From positions 1-25,489 of IMG/VR virus record IMGVR_UViG_3300011113_000605: 25,489 nt of DNA; one strand, written 5' to 3'. The notes under the pieces were generated by a model that ran no database searches, was not told the DNA's origin, and saw only the letters and a program-made list of their open reading frames with translations. The DNA comes from a virus. Below are positions 1 to 6,760 of the stretch, piece after piece. A program made the position numbers and the translations under genes. Each line of letters begins with the position of its first letter. Position 1 is the first letter of the stretch.

Positions 1-56
1 GTTGCGGAATCCAAATTTATCCAAACAACCGGAATTTCACGCAAATCAATAATCAT
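1..56 (-). CDS. N-terminus of a possible glycosyltransferase (partial)
   Basis: Only 18 codons are inside the window. Read on the minus strand from an ATG at 56-54 they give MIIDLREIPVVWINLDSA, open to the left edge. A short beta-strand-like run followed by W-I-N-L-D is typical of the start of family-25 (LPS-type) glycosyltransferases, which many T4-like phages carry. The start is supported by GAGG six bases upstream (66-63) and by a good sigma70-like promoter (TTGACT, 16 nt, TATAAT) at 100-73. The family call is inference from very few residues. That a minus-strand gene begins here is more secure than its function. Confidence 0.5.
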   Translation of the reverse strand, partial: MIIDLREIPVVWINLDSA

Positions 57-72
57 TGTAGACCTCACAGGA

Positions 73-100
73 ATTATAGATTACTCTATAGAATAGTCAA
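73..100 (-). promoter_or_regulatory. Sigma70-like (early) promoter, leftward
   Basis: On the minus strand TTGACT (100-95) is followed after 16 nt by TATAAT (78-73), a near-consensus bacterial housekeeping promoter. The expected start is near 66, just before the ATG at 56. Its -35 box lies in the left arm of the inverted repeat at 95-116. Confidence 0.6.
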
Positions 101-116
101 ATATATTTATTTGACT
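95..116. repeat. Inverted repeat holding both divergent -35 boxes
   Basis: The arms AGTCAAATA and TATTTGACT are perfect reverse complements around a 4-nt centre (TATT). Each arm ends in TTGACT on its own outgoing strand, so the repeat supplies the -35 element of both divergent promoters. It could also bind a dimeric regulator, or simply reflect the two promoters. It lacks a long U tract, so I do not call it a terminator. Confidence 0.6.
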
Positions 117-138
117 TTATCTAAAGGTACTCTATAGT
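111..138 (+). promoter_or_regulatory. Sigma70-like (early) promoter for uvsY-uvsW
   Basis: TTGACT (111-116) is followed after 16 nt by TATAGT (133-138), five of six matches to consensus at each box. The expected start is near 145, about 20 nt before the uvsY ATG. It mirrors the leftward promoter in box sequence and spacing. Confidence 0.55.
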
Positions 139-165
139 TCTTATTAAAAAAGAACATAAGAAAAT

Positions 166-603
166 ATGAATCTAGAAGAACTAAAGAACTCTATTACTAA
201 AGACTCTCAAATAGACTCTACAGAGTTAGGTAATGAGTCTCTTAAAATACCTCAAATACACAGTAAGTATCTTAACATGCTTACTGAACTAAGATTACTT
301 TTGAGCAAACTTCAACACGACTTTGCCATATTGCGTTTACGTAAGTGGAAAATTTACACAGGAAAAGCATCACAAGAGGAACTTGAGTCGTGGAAAGAGG
401 AACCATTTGATCTTGACATACTCAAGACAGATGTGGACAAGTTCATGGATGCTGACAAATCACTCATTGATCTTAAACTTAAAATTTCATTAAATGAAAC
501 CAAGATCAAGATGATTGAAGAATTTTTAAAATCGGTAAACAATAGAAACTTCATGATTCGTTCTGCCATTGATTGGCAAAAAATGATGAACGGCATAGTC
601 TAA
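166..603 (+). CDS. uvsY: UvsY recombination mediator
   Basis: 145 residues; T4 UvsY is 137. In T4, UvsY loads the UvsX recombinase onto gp32-coated single-stranded DNA during recombination-dependent replication. The N-terminal pattern (LEELKNSITKDSQIDSTEL, then a helix with SKYLNMLTELR) and the K/R-rich central helix with an aromatic-glycine turn (KIYTGKAS) match the T4 protein. The protein is almost entirely helical and has a late acidic D-V-D-K-F-M-D-A-D-K segment near residues 90-100. It lies 7 nt before uvsW, a pair also close together in T4. No strong ribosome site is visible before the ATG; only an A-rich AAGAAAAT leader is seen. The sigma70-like promoter just upstream suggests expression before the late genes. 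Confidence 0.88.
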   Translation: MNLEELKNSITKDSQIDSTELGNESLKIPQIHSKYLNMLTELRLLLSKLQHDFAILRLRKWKIYTGKASQEELESWKEEPFDLDILKTDVDKFMDADKSLIDLKLKISLNETKIKMIEEFLKSVNNRNFMIRSAIDWQKMMNGIV

Positions 604-606
604 ATA
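599..606 (+). promoter_or_regulatory. Possible weak late promoter (TCTAAATA) before uvsW
   Basis: TCTAAATA overlaps the uvsY stop codon and lies 4 nt before the uvsW GTG. It differs from T4 TATAAATA at position 2, like the sites before genes 22 and 23. The spacing is shorter than at the other sites, so this may be chance. Confidence 0.25.
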
Positions 607-610
607 TTAT

Positions 611-2119
611 GTGGATATTGAAGTTGAATCTATTGATGAAGTTCGTTACTACATCAAAACAGATCGAGGCATAAAACAGGAGCTACGGGACTATTTCTCA
701 TTTATGGTTCCGGGTGCTCAATATATGCCTATGTACAAAAAAAGATTGTGGGATGGTAAAATTCGTCTTTTTGATATTCTTTCATCCACTCTTCCACGTG
801 GTCTCAAATCATATCTCAACAAGTTTTGCGAGGATCGGAAATACTCCATAAATATCAAGGAGAATCAAAATCCTCTATGCATCACGGAGGAGAAACTTAC
901 ACAGTTCTACGATTCATTGCAGGTTTCCGTGAAGAAACAACCTGTGAAGATGCACGATCATCAGCAAAAGGCTATACAACATGCTTTGAATCATCACAGA
1001 TGCGTGCTGATTTCGCCTACTGGTTCGGGAAAAAGTTTGATCATATACGTGTTGGTCCGTTTTCTACAATCCGTATTAAAATCAGATCGGAAGATTTTAA
1101 TCCTGGTGCCAACGGTGGGTCTTGTCAATCAGATGGAGTCTGATTTTTTTGATTATTCAAGACAAGACAAAACATGGAGTACAAATAAGAACATATACAA
1201 AATATCTGCTGGTGCCGAAAAGGATACTAAAAAGCAGATAGTAGTCTCTACCTGGCAGTCAATTTACAAGTTGCCAAAGCAATGGTTTGACGATTTTGAC
1301 GCAATATTTTTTGATGAATGCCATCAAGCGAAGGCAGAATCAATAAATTTTATCGGTCAAAAACTCAGCAAGGCATGGTTTCGAATTGGAACCACTGGCA
1401 CGTTGCAGCAGACGCAGGCACACCGCCTAAGCATAGAAGGTATTCTTGGTCCAGCAATTCAGTTCATTCACACCAAAAACTTGATGAATAAAGGACTCTT
1501 GGCAAAGTTGGCAATAGACTGTATTGCTTTAAAATATTCTGATGAAGAAAAACAATTCATCAAGAAACAAAGATATGCCGATGAGATCAAGTGGATCATA
1601 AGTAATTCTAAGCGGAATGAATTCATACAAAAACTGGTCTTCCGAACAAAAGGCAATACACTTGTACTCTTTAACTACGTTGAAGGGCAAGGGAAGCCTC
1701 TCTACGAATTATTCAAAAAAGAAGCGGGAACACGCAAGGTATATTTTATCTCAGGCAAAACCGAAGCAGACGCCAGAGAATATATTCGCAAGATTGTTGA
1801 TACCGAAAAAGATGCCATTCTGGTTGCAAGTTACGGCACTACTAGCGCTGGGATCAATATTGTCAACCTTGACAATATTGTATTTGCCTCGCCTACTAAA
1901 TCAGTAATTCGATTGCTTCAAAGTATTGGACGGGGTCTTCGTGTATCTGAGAAGAAAAAAACACTAAAAGTCTATGACATAGTTGATGACCTATGCTGGA
2001 AGTCACACAAAAATCATATATTTCGCCATTTTGAAGAACGACTCAAGATATACAAGAAAGAAAAATTTGATCATGTGATCCACGTAATGTCGTTCAAAAA
2101 CATCTCTGAAGATAAATAA
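611..2119 (+). CDS. uvsW: UvsW-like DNA/RNA helicase
   Basis: 502 residues, close to T4 UvsW. UvsW is a superfamily 2 helicase that unwinds R-loops and branched DNA and helps the switch from origin-dependent to recombination-dependent replication. Visible motifs are Walker A SPTGSGKS (135-142), motif II DECH (235-238), motif III-like GTTGTL (260-265) and motif VI QSIGRGLR (437-444). Residues 1-110 carry the family's N-terminal domain (KKRLWDGKIRLFD). The start is GTG: the only nearby ATG (609) is out of frame and its frame closes quickly. No Shine-Dalgarno sequence precedes it, so translation may be coupled to uvsY, whose stop ends 7 nt upstream. Confidence 0.93.
   Translation: MDIEVESIDEVRYYIKTDRGIKQELRDYFSFMVPGAQYMPMYKKRLWDGKIRLFDILSSTLPRGLKSYLNKFCEDRKYSINIKENQNPLCITEEKLTQFYDSLQVSVKKQPVKMHDHQQKAIQHALNHHRCVLISPTGSGKSLIIYVLVRFLQSVLKSDRKILILVPTVGLVNQMESDFFDYSRQDKTWSTNKNIYKISAGAEKDTKKQIVVSTWQSIYKLPKQWFDDFDAIFFDECHQAKAESINFIGQKLSKAWFRIGTTGTLQQTQAHRLSIEGILGPAIQFIHTKNLMNKGLLAKLAIDCIALKYSDEEKQFIKKQRYADEIKWIISNSKRNEFIQKLVFRTKGNTLVLFNYVEGQGKPLYELFKKEAGTRKVYFISGKTEADAREYIRKIVDTEKDAILVASYGTTSAGINIVNLDNIVFASPTKSVIRLLQSIGRGLRVSEKKKTLKVYDIVDDLCWKSHKNHIFRHFEERLKIYKKEKFDHVIHVMSFKNISEDK
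2111..2118 (+). promoter_or_regulatory. T4-type late promoter (GATAAATA)
   Basis: GATAAATA overlaps the last codons of uvsW. With T4 spacing the start falls near 2124, giving a leader of about 14 nt that begins with the ribosome site AAGGAGG (2124-2130), 7 nt before the ATG at 2138. This lets the Sm-like gene be expressed late, independently of uvsW. Confidence 0.6.
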
Positions 2120-2137
2120 TTAAAAGGAGGACATTCA

Positions 2138-2758
2138 ATGTCCGACGAATCCAATGATTCTTCAGAGTCAATAAGAATTGTCAAATTGACAACGGGTGAA
2201 GAAATCGTGGGCATTTTAATGAATGATTCTGAGACGGAATATGAACTTTCATTTCCTGCTAGAGTAGATGTTAGTTATGGAAAGGGTCCAGAAGGACCAA
2301 CAGAATTTATAAAACTAAGTAACTACGCTGCATTCACATCTTTGTTTGTCATAAAAATACCTTCAAACTCAGTTATTTTTATCTCAAAACCAAATGATGA
2401 ATTAAAAATAATGTACATGACTTATTGTGAGTATTTACGCCAAAATCCAAAAATGATTATAAGCTCTGCAGCAGAAGATGCCAACACAAATTCAGAGTTT
2501 GTTGGACTGCAAATGTTGAATGAATTGTTCAACAATTCTGATTTTGTTGATTTTGTGAATGAACTTATTGAAAACTACGAAGATACAGAAATTTTTGATT
2601 TGGATGAAGAGGATGAAAAGGAAGAAAAAATAGAAGATCCAAAGCCAAAGAAGAAAAAGAAATTCAAACCAGAGGCCACTAAACTTCCTTACAATCCAGA
2701 AGCAAATCCAAATACAGCTGAAGGTTGGTCTGACAATCCAAATGACTATCTGTCATGA
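2138..2758 (+). CDS. Putative Sm-like (LSm/Hfq-fold) protein with charged tail
   Basis: 206 residues. The N-terminal half begins with an Sm1-like strand pattern (IRIVKLTTGEEIVGILM, residues 12-28) followed by strands and an I-x-K-I-P-S-N-S-V-I-F-I-S segment near 72-84 that resembles an Sm2 strand. This supports a small beta-barrel of the LSm/Hfq type, often RNA-binding. The C-terminal part is disordered: an acidic run (DLDEEDEKEEKIED) and then a basic run (PKPKKKKKFKPE). Translation is supported by a strong AAGGAGG site. The stop overlaps the stop of the convergent gene in a TCATGA hexamer. The fold is inferred from pattern only; an RNA role is a hypothesis. Confidence 0.55.
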   Translation: MSDESNDSSESIRIVKLTTGEEIVGILMNDSETEYELSFPARVDVSYGKGPEGPTEFIKLSNYAAFTSLFVIKIPSNSVIFISKPNDELKIMYMTYCEYLRQNPKMIISSAAEDANTNSEFVGLQMLNELFNNSDFVDFVNELIENYEDTEIFDLDEEDEKEEKIEDPKPKKKKKFKPEATKLPYNPEANPNTAEGWSDNPNDYLS

Positions 2759-3295
2759 TAAATCATCTGGAGCATCTGGATTTAATTCATAGTATGAATA
2801 CTTGAAACTACAAGATGCCTTGACGTGTTGCGCATCAGCCGAATCAGATTGAAAAATCAATCCACTTAATTTTATTGGAATTAAGTTTGAAAATTCAACA
2901 GTTAAAACTGGACTTGTACAACCACCATATTTGTATAGATTTGATTGAAGTATCAATGTTGCTTGGTAATGCCAGTCTTGATAATTTTCAATATTGTTGC
3001 TTGTTGAATTTTTTATATTTGTAACATTTCTCATCCATGAATATATGCTTTTCCAGTTTGTTAAATCATCGTCTACAAGAAATTCAATTGAAAGTGGGTC
3101 AAATTGAACAGACATGGTTGGAACCGGAATTGTAGTTCCAAATATTGTTGGTTGTGCTTGATCTGGGATGGACAATCCAGGTAGATTTACTTTTGTTGCC
3201 ATCAATTCCAAAACCTTTGTTCCTCTCAAGATTTTTAATTGAAAATAATTGGAGTAAAGAAGATTTAAATTATCTTGGCATGGATTGCTGCTCAT
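2753..3295 (-). CDS. Tail-tube-fold structural protein (gp19-like paralogue)
   Basis: 180 residues. The pattern F-Q-L-K-I then K-V-N-L-P-G-L, a short-strand stretch with I-P-V-P, and the F-D-P-L-x-I-x-F-L-V-D-D-D-L-x-N-W-K-S-I-Y-S-W-M block (about 65-90) resembles the tube-fold family of T4-like phages, ending in a strand with F-K-Y-S-Y-Y. It is more diverged than the tandem pair at 9600-10720. It is likely a tail or baseplate tube-fold component; its exact role is unknown. It is separated from gene 23 by a terminator and has its own late-type promoter, whose predicted start is the A of the ATG. Confidence 0.6.
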   Translation of the reverse strand: MSSNPCQDNLNLLYSNYFQLKILRGTKVLELMATKVNLPGLSIPDQAQPTIFGTTIPVPTMSVQFDPLSIEFLVDDDLTNWKSIYSWMRNVTNIKNSTSNNIENYQDWHYQATLILQSNLYKYGGCTSPVLTVEFSNLIPIKLSGLIFQSDSADAQHVKASCSFKYSYYELNPDAPDDLS

Positions 3296-3300
3296 AGAAA

Positions 3301-3308
3301 TATTTATG
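3301..3308 (-). promoter_or_regulatory. T4-type late promoter (CATAAATA), apparently leaderless
   Basis: On the minus strand CATAAATA is followed by five bases (TTTCT) and then the ATG at 3295. With T4 geometry the start is the A of that ATG. No ribosome site can be present in such a transcript. Confidence 0.6.
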
Positions 3309-3320
3309 GTAAAAAGAAAA

Positions 3321-3342
3321 CCCCCCAGATTTCTCTGGGGGG
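3321..3342 (-). terminator. Intrinsic terminator after gene 23
   Basis: A perfect 9-bp stem (CCCCCCAGA / TCTGGGGGG) closes a GAAA tetraloop on the minus strand and is followed by TTTTCTTTTT. It sits 28 nt after the gene 23 stop and ends the long head-tail transcript. T4 also has a terminator after gene 23. Confidence 0.9.
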
Positions 3343-3370
3343 TTTCGTTGACTTAACTTATACTATTCGA

Positions 3371-4792
3371 TCAACCGAGGGTCATACCGTGGAGGTTTGT
3401 GATTTCGGTGATGCGGTAGTATTGGTTCAAACCTTGTGTGAGGTTTTCGCCATCTGGTACGTTCGACCCAGTTAGAACGTATGGATTTGCGACTACGCCG
3501 TAACGAGTCTTGAATCCAATACGTGGTTGGAAAGTATTTGGATCAACTGCACGGACCATTTGGAGAGGAACGTATGGGCAGTAGAACAGACCTGCGTCAT
3601 ATGGAGACTCGCCCTTATAGCCAGCAACGAAGAAGTTTACACCGAGTTGTGAATAGGGATCGATGTAGACTCGGATCTTGCCGTTAAGTACACCAGCAAA
3701 GGTTGACTGAGTATCGTCACCATTGATCTGAGGAGCGATTCCGGGGCTGAGGCTCATAAAGCCAGACATGGCTAGAGCAGCAGCTGTATCGCTATCGCAG
3801 ATGATGAAGTTACCCTTGCCACGACGTGTTTCCTTGGCGATTGCGTTGCACTCTCTTTCGATTTGGAAAGTGAGGCCACGGAAGCGTTCGGCAGACCAAC
3901 GACCATCAGAATCTTGATTTAGGTCGTATCTTCCGCCACCAACTGCTGTGAGATCGTTCTGTTGTGATCCCTTGCGGGCAACGTAGTAAACTGTGCGAAT
4001 GATTTCACGGTTGATTTCAGCAAGAATTTCTGTGCTGAGTAGGTTGGCGAGTTCAGCTTCAGCGTCTAGACCGTGAACAGCCTTGAGGTCTTGTGCCAAT
4101 TCGATTGTGTAGTTGCTGGACAGAGCACGTGTACGAGCTTGTACGGCAACACGGTCGATTGAGAAGGCCATTTGGTTGAAGTTTGGATTGGAACCACCGC
4201 CACCCAAACCTTCACCTCTGCCTGTCAACAATCCACGGAATCGGCTGAAATCTGCAGCAGCAAAATTACGAAGTGTAATTGGATTGCTTGCAGAAGATCC
4301 GGAGAAGCCGCAGAGACCATAGAAGGCTGTTTGACCAGCATAGTCTTGACCGATTGTGTAACCAGAACCACCGTATTGTGGTTGTGCTTCTTGGAACATT
4401 GCTTCAGCGTACAATCTGGTGTTACCATATTCGTAACCACCGTAGTTAGCGCGCATTGCAAAGATGAGGCCGGTTGGAGCAGTCATTGGCTGAACGCCGC
4501 AGATGTCATAGGCCATCAAGTTTGGCATAGCACGACGAACCAGTGAGATGAGAACTGGATCGTAACCAGACACTGCACCTGTGTTGGTGAAGGTGGTTGG
4601 CATTCCCAAATTGTTGGAGGTCATGTCTTCTGTTAGGTGTTGAGCACGAAGAGCTTGCTCTTGGTTCTCTAGAAGGACGGCTGTGACTTTCTTGCGATAG
4701 TCATCTTGGATTTCTGGAAGAGCATCATGAGCGAGAACTGGATTCCACTTCTCGGTCAAGATGTCGTAAGGTGTGTTGTCTTGAAAGTTCAT
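3371..4792 (-). CDS. gp23: Major capsid protein gp23
   Basis: 473 residues; T4 gp23 is 521. It forms the hexameric lattice of the head. Diagnostic stretches are D-P-V-L-I-S-L-V-R-R-A-M-P-N-L-M-A-Y-D-I-C-G-V-Q-P-M (about 80-105) followed by P-T-G-L-I-F-A-M-R, the V-Q-A-R-T-R-A-L-S-S-N-Y-T-I-E-L-A-Q-D-L-K region, and G-K-I-R-V-Y-I-D-P-Y in the last third. L-T-E at 53-55 fits the L/I-x-E rule of the gp21 protease and lies close to the T4 processing site (after residue 65), so the mature protein probably starts at about D56. Its GC content and codon use are clearly richer than the surrounding AT-rich genes, as expected for a very highly expressed protein. The ribosome site CAGGAG lies upstream, with a late-type promoter before it and a terminator after. 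Confidence 0.97.
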   Translation of the reverse strand: MNFQDNTPYDILTEKWNPVLAHDALPEIQDDYRKKVTAVLLENQEQALRAQHLTEDMTSNNLGMPTTFTNTGAVSGYDPVLISLVRRAMPNLMAYDICGVQPMTAPTGLIFAMRANYGGYEYGNTRLYAEAMFQEAQPQYGGSGYTIGQDYAGQTAFYGLCGFSGSSASNPITLRNFAAADFSRFRGLLTGRGEGLGGGGSNPNFNQMAFSIDRVAVQARTRALSSNYTIELAQDLKAVHGLDAEAELANLLSTEILAEINREIIRTVYYVARKGSQQNDLTAVGGGRYDLNQDSDGRWSAERFRGLTFQIERECNAIAKETRRGKGNFIICDSDTAAALAMSGFMSLSPGIAPQINGDDTQSTFAGVLNGKIRVYIDPYSQLGVNFFVAGYKGESPYDAGLFYCPYVPLQMVRAVDPNTFQPRIGFKTRYGVVANPYVLTGSNVPDGENLTQGLNQYYRITEITNLHGMTLG

Positions 4793-4820
4793 TTTCTTAG
4801 TATCTCCTGTGAGTTAAAAT

Positions 4821-4828
4821 TATTTAGG
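4821..4828 (-). promoter_or_regulatory. Late-promoter variant (CCTAAATA) for gene 23
   Basis: CCTAAATA on the minus strand lies in the 47-nt gap between genes 22 and 23. The predicted start near 4815 gives a leader of about 23 nt containing CAGGAG (4809-4804), 11 nt before the ATG. Position 2 is C instead of A, as before gene 22. Confidence 0.5.
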
Positions 4829-4839
4829 ATATTTCCTTG

Positions 4840-5895
4840 TTAGAGTTTCTTGTTGAGTTTGCCGATAACACTTGCATAAGACTCAACTGTGCTGTTTTCG
4901 GGCTTCGACACAGCTGAGAATGTCATTTCTTCATTGATTTGTTGTGGCGCTTGGCGAACAACACGTTGTGAAGATTGTGGGTTCTTTAGGTAATTTTCTT
5001 TGATTGTTACGAGTTTTTCACGATATTCTTCTGGAGTTCCAAAGGCAACGTTTTCCATCAATGATTGAAGTTTGGCTACTTGTGTGTCTGCAAGATCCTT
5101 TGTTTCAGAAACAAAGATTCCAGCGCACTCAGTAAGTGCCATTTCCTTGCGAAGATTGATGTTTTCATTGATTGCACTATTCAAGGTGTTTGAAAGTTCT
5201 ACGTTGTGAGCATAAAGTTCATCAAGTGCATTGTACTTTTCTGCTGGAACATCAATGTAGTGATTCTCAAAGAGATTCTTGAGTCCCGAGATGAAGTTTT
5301 CAGCAATTTGTGTCTTGATGCCTTGCTCAACGGCAACGGCATTTTCTTGCATCCACTCTTCAACAACATAGTCTAGATAATCATCTACTTTTTCTACTAG
5401 ATTGTTGGTGACGTTCTCAAGATAATTTTTGACACCTTCGTCCAAAGAAACTACGGTCTTTGATACTTCTGCATTTACTTTTTCTTGAACTGCGGCTTCA
5501 AAAATTGCCTCAAGTTGTGTTACGAGGGTTGAGTCAGCGGCCTCTTCACCAAGGAGTTCAACCAAAGCATTCTTGAATTTGATTGCAGACTCGTTGGTCT
5601 CGGTTGGCTCTTCTTCCTCTTCCTCTTCCTCCTCAGATTCCATTGGTTCTTCTTCTGGTTCATTTTGAGTTGGTGCTGGTCCAGATGCTGGAGCACCACC
5701 CATTGAAGCCATTCCACCAGCCATAGCAGCCATGGTGGTTGGAACCTGTGCTTTTGCATAATTATTTGCGGTTACAACTGGAGTTGGGGTCACGTTGCCC
5801 TTGCCATCTGGTGTATAAGCAACACCATTTGCTGGCATAACCATACCCATACCCTGTTGCATTTGTTCATTGATTGTATTTTTTGTTCTCTTCAT
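4840..5895 (-). CDS. gp22: Prohead core scaffold protein gp22
   Basis: 351 residues; T4 gp22 is 269. It is the main scaffolding protein of the prohead core and is degraded by gp21 during maturation. The helical body shows the family signature Y-L-D-Y-V-V-E-E-W-M-Q-E-N-A-V-A-V-E-Q-G-I (about 165-190) followed by T-Q-I-A-E-N-F-I-S-G-L-K-N-L-F-E-N-H-Y-I. The extra length is an N-terminal low-complexity region of about 100 residues rich in M, G, A and P, ending in an almost pure Glu run (about 81-96). Several L-x-E sites (for example LGE, LTE) could be gp21 targets. A ribosome site (AAGGAT) lies 8 nt before the ATG, and the gene stands directly before gene 23. Confidence 0.93.
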   Translation of the reverse strand: MKRTKNTINEQMQQGMGMVMPANGVAYTPDGKGNVTPTPVVTANNYAKAQVPTTMAAMAGGMASMGGAPASGPAPTQNEPEEEPMESEEEEEEEEEPTETNESAIKFKNALVELLGEEAADSTLVTQLEAIFEAAVQEKVNAEVSKTVVSLDEGVKNYLENVTNNLVEKVDDYLDYVVEEWMQENAVAVEQGIKTQIAENFISGLKNLFENHYIDVPAEKYNALDELYAHNVELSNTLNSAINENINLRKEMALTECAGIFVSETKDLADTQVAKLQSLMENVAFGTPEEYREKLVTIKENYLKNPQSSQRVVRQAPQQINEEMTFSAVSKPENSTVESYASVIGKLNKKL

Positions 5896-5917
5896 ATCAA
5901 TAGATCCTTGATCTTAC

Positions 5918-6760
5918 TTATTTAGCAATTCCCATTCTCCTTAGATTTTCTAAAGATCCACCTAAAGTGCCTACAGCACCAACATTTGTGGTTGCTTGTC
6001 TACCTATTGAATCAGATGCTTCTTTGGCTCCCATTCTTGTTAAAGCATATTCAAATGGATCTTTTCCAAGAATTGCAATTTTTCCAATTCGTTCTGCTTG
6101 ACGAATTCCAGTTTCACCGAGTCTTCCTTTCGCCAAGAATCCTTGTGTTGATCCACCGTATGTCGTTGGATCAATTAAACCATAAGCAAGGTTGAAGATT
6201 TTGCTAGCAGCCTCGGATGGTGCACCCATGATACCTAGACCCTCTCCGAGTCCAAGTTCACCAATAGATTTGTTTATGGCTTCTCCAATGTCGTCTTCTT
6301 GACCAAGATAAAGCCTTGCCATCGCAGTTCTTGCAACTTGCTTTAATGCATATTCCGCTGGAGCAGCCATCGCTTGACCCGCTTTGTTCATTGCTCCGGT
6401 CGCAAAGTCAAATCCAACTTCATAAGCACTTTTTGGTGTTCCTGCTGGCCTTCCACCAAAAAGACCATACTTTGCTAGATCCATTCCTTTTCCAACAAGA
6501 CCAGTTGCACTAGCAATACCACCAGCAGTGATACCTTCAAGCATTTTTTCAACCATGTTTCTGTGGTTCCACCACATGGCTTGATTTTCAAGATCCCATC
6601 CACTAGGGACTCCAGTTCTTCCATATCGAATCATCTGAGATTTTTTTTGTTGTTCTTCTGGTGTTCTTTGCTTTGGTTGACTTCGTGTACTAGGTGGAAC
6701 AGATTGCTCTGTTAAATAAGAGCAAATTATGTTCTTGGTGTATGGATCGAAAGTATTCAT
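5918..6760 (-). CDS. Unknown protein between genes 21 and 22; probable internal head/core protein
   Basis: 280 residues with no family I recognise. The N-terminus (1-60) is polar with a Q/K/P-rich stretch. The remainder is rich in Gly and Ala with helices such as A-G-G-I-A-S-A-T-G-L-V-G-K-G and repeated G-L-G-E-G-type turns. L-T-E at 16-18 equals the presumed gp21 cleavage motif of gp23, and further I-G-E and L-G-E sites occur (about 165-220). Position between the prohead protease and the scaffold, with a TAATG overlap to gene 21 and 22 nt to gene 22, suggests co-assembly into the prohead core or packaging inside the head. In T4 nothing comparable lies here. Function is inferred from context and motif only; the gene itself is secure. 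Confidence 0.6.
   Translation of the reverse strand: MNTFDPYTKNIICSYLTEQSVPPSTRSQPKQRTPEEQQKKSQMIRYGRTGVPSGWDLENQAMWWNHRNMVEKMLEGITAGGIASATGLVGKGMDLAKYGLFGGRPAGTPKSAYEVGFDFATGAMNKAGQAMAAPAEYALKQVARTAMARLYLGQEDDIGEAINKSIGELGLGEGLGIMGAPSEAASKIFNLAYGLIDPTTYGGSTQGFLAKGRLGETGIRQAERIGKIAILGKDPFEYALTRMGAKEASDSIGRQATTNVGAVGTLGGSLENLRRMGIAK
5919..5926 (-). promoter_or_regulatory. Possible late-promoter variant (GCTAAATA) for gene 22
   Basis: GCTAAATA covers the stop codon of the preceding gene. The predicted start near 5913 gives a leader of about 17 nt containing AAGGAT (5909-5904) before the gene 22 ATG. It resembles the gene 23 site in having C at position 2. Confidence 0.4.

Noticed and set aside
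1-96. Plus-strand open frame ending in TAG at 94-96, possible C-terminus of an upstream gene
   Set aside because: The opposite strand gives a better case: ATG with GAGG upstream, a near-consensus promoter, and W-I-N-L-D. The plus-strand stop also falls in the divergent promoter region.
95-116. Inverted repeat as a transcription terminator
   Set aside because: AT-rich stem with no U tract; its arms coincide with two -35 boxes, which explains them better.
609-674. ATG at 609 as the uvsW start
   Set aside because: Out of frame with the helicase and closes within about 20 codons; the GTG at 611 gives the full-length protein.
3275-3475. Plus-strand open frame across the gene 23 terminator
   Set aside because: Runs through a strong hairpin, overlaps two real genes, and has no protein-like features.
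4172-4546. Plus-strand open frame of 124 codons antisense to gene 23
   Set aside because: Lies wholly inside the certain gp23 gene, with no ribosome site or recognisable protein; a by-product of codon bias.
5600-5640. TTCCTC-type repeats as a tandem repeat element
   Set aside because: They encode the glutamate run of gp22 on the minus strand and need no separate explanation.
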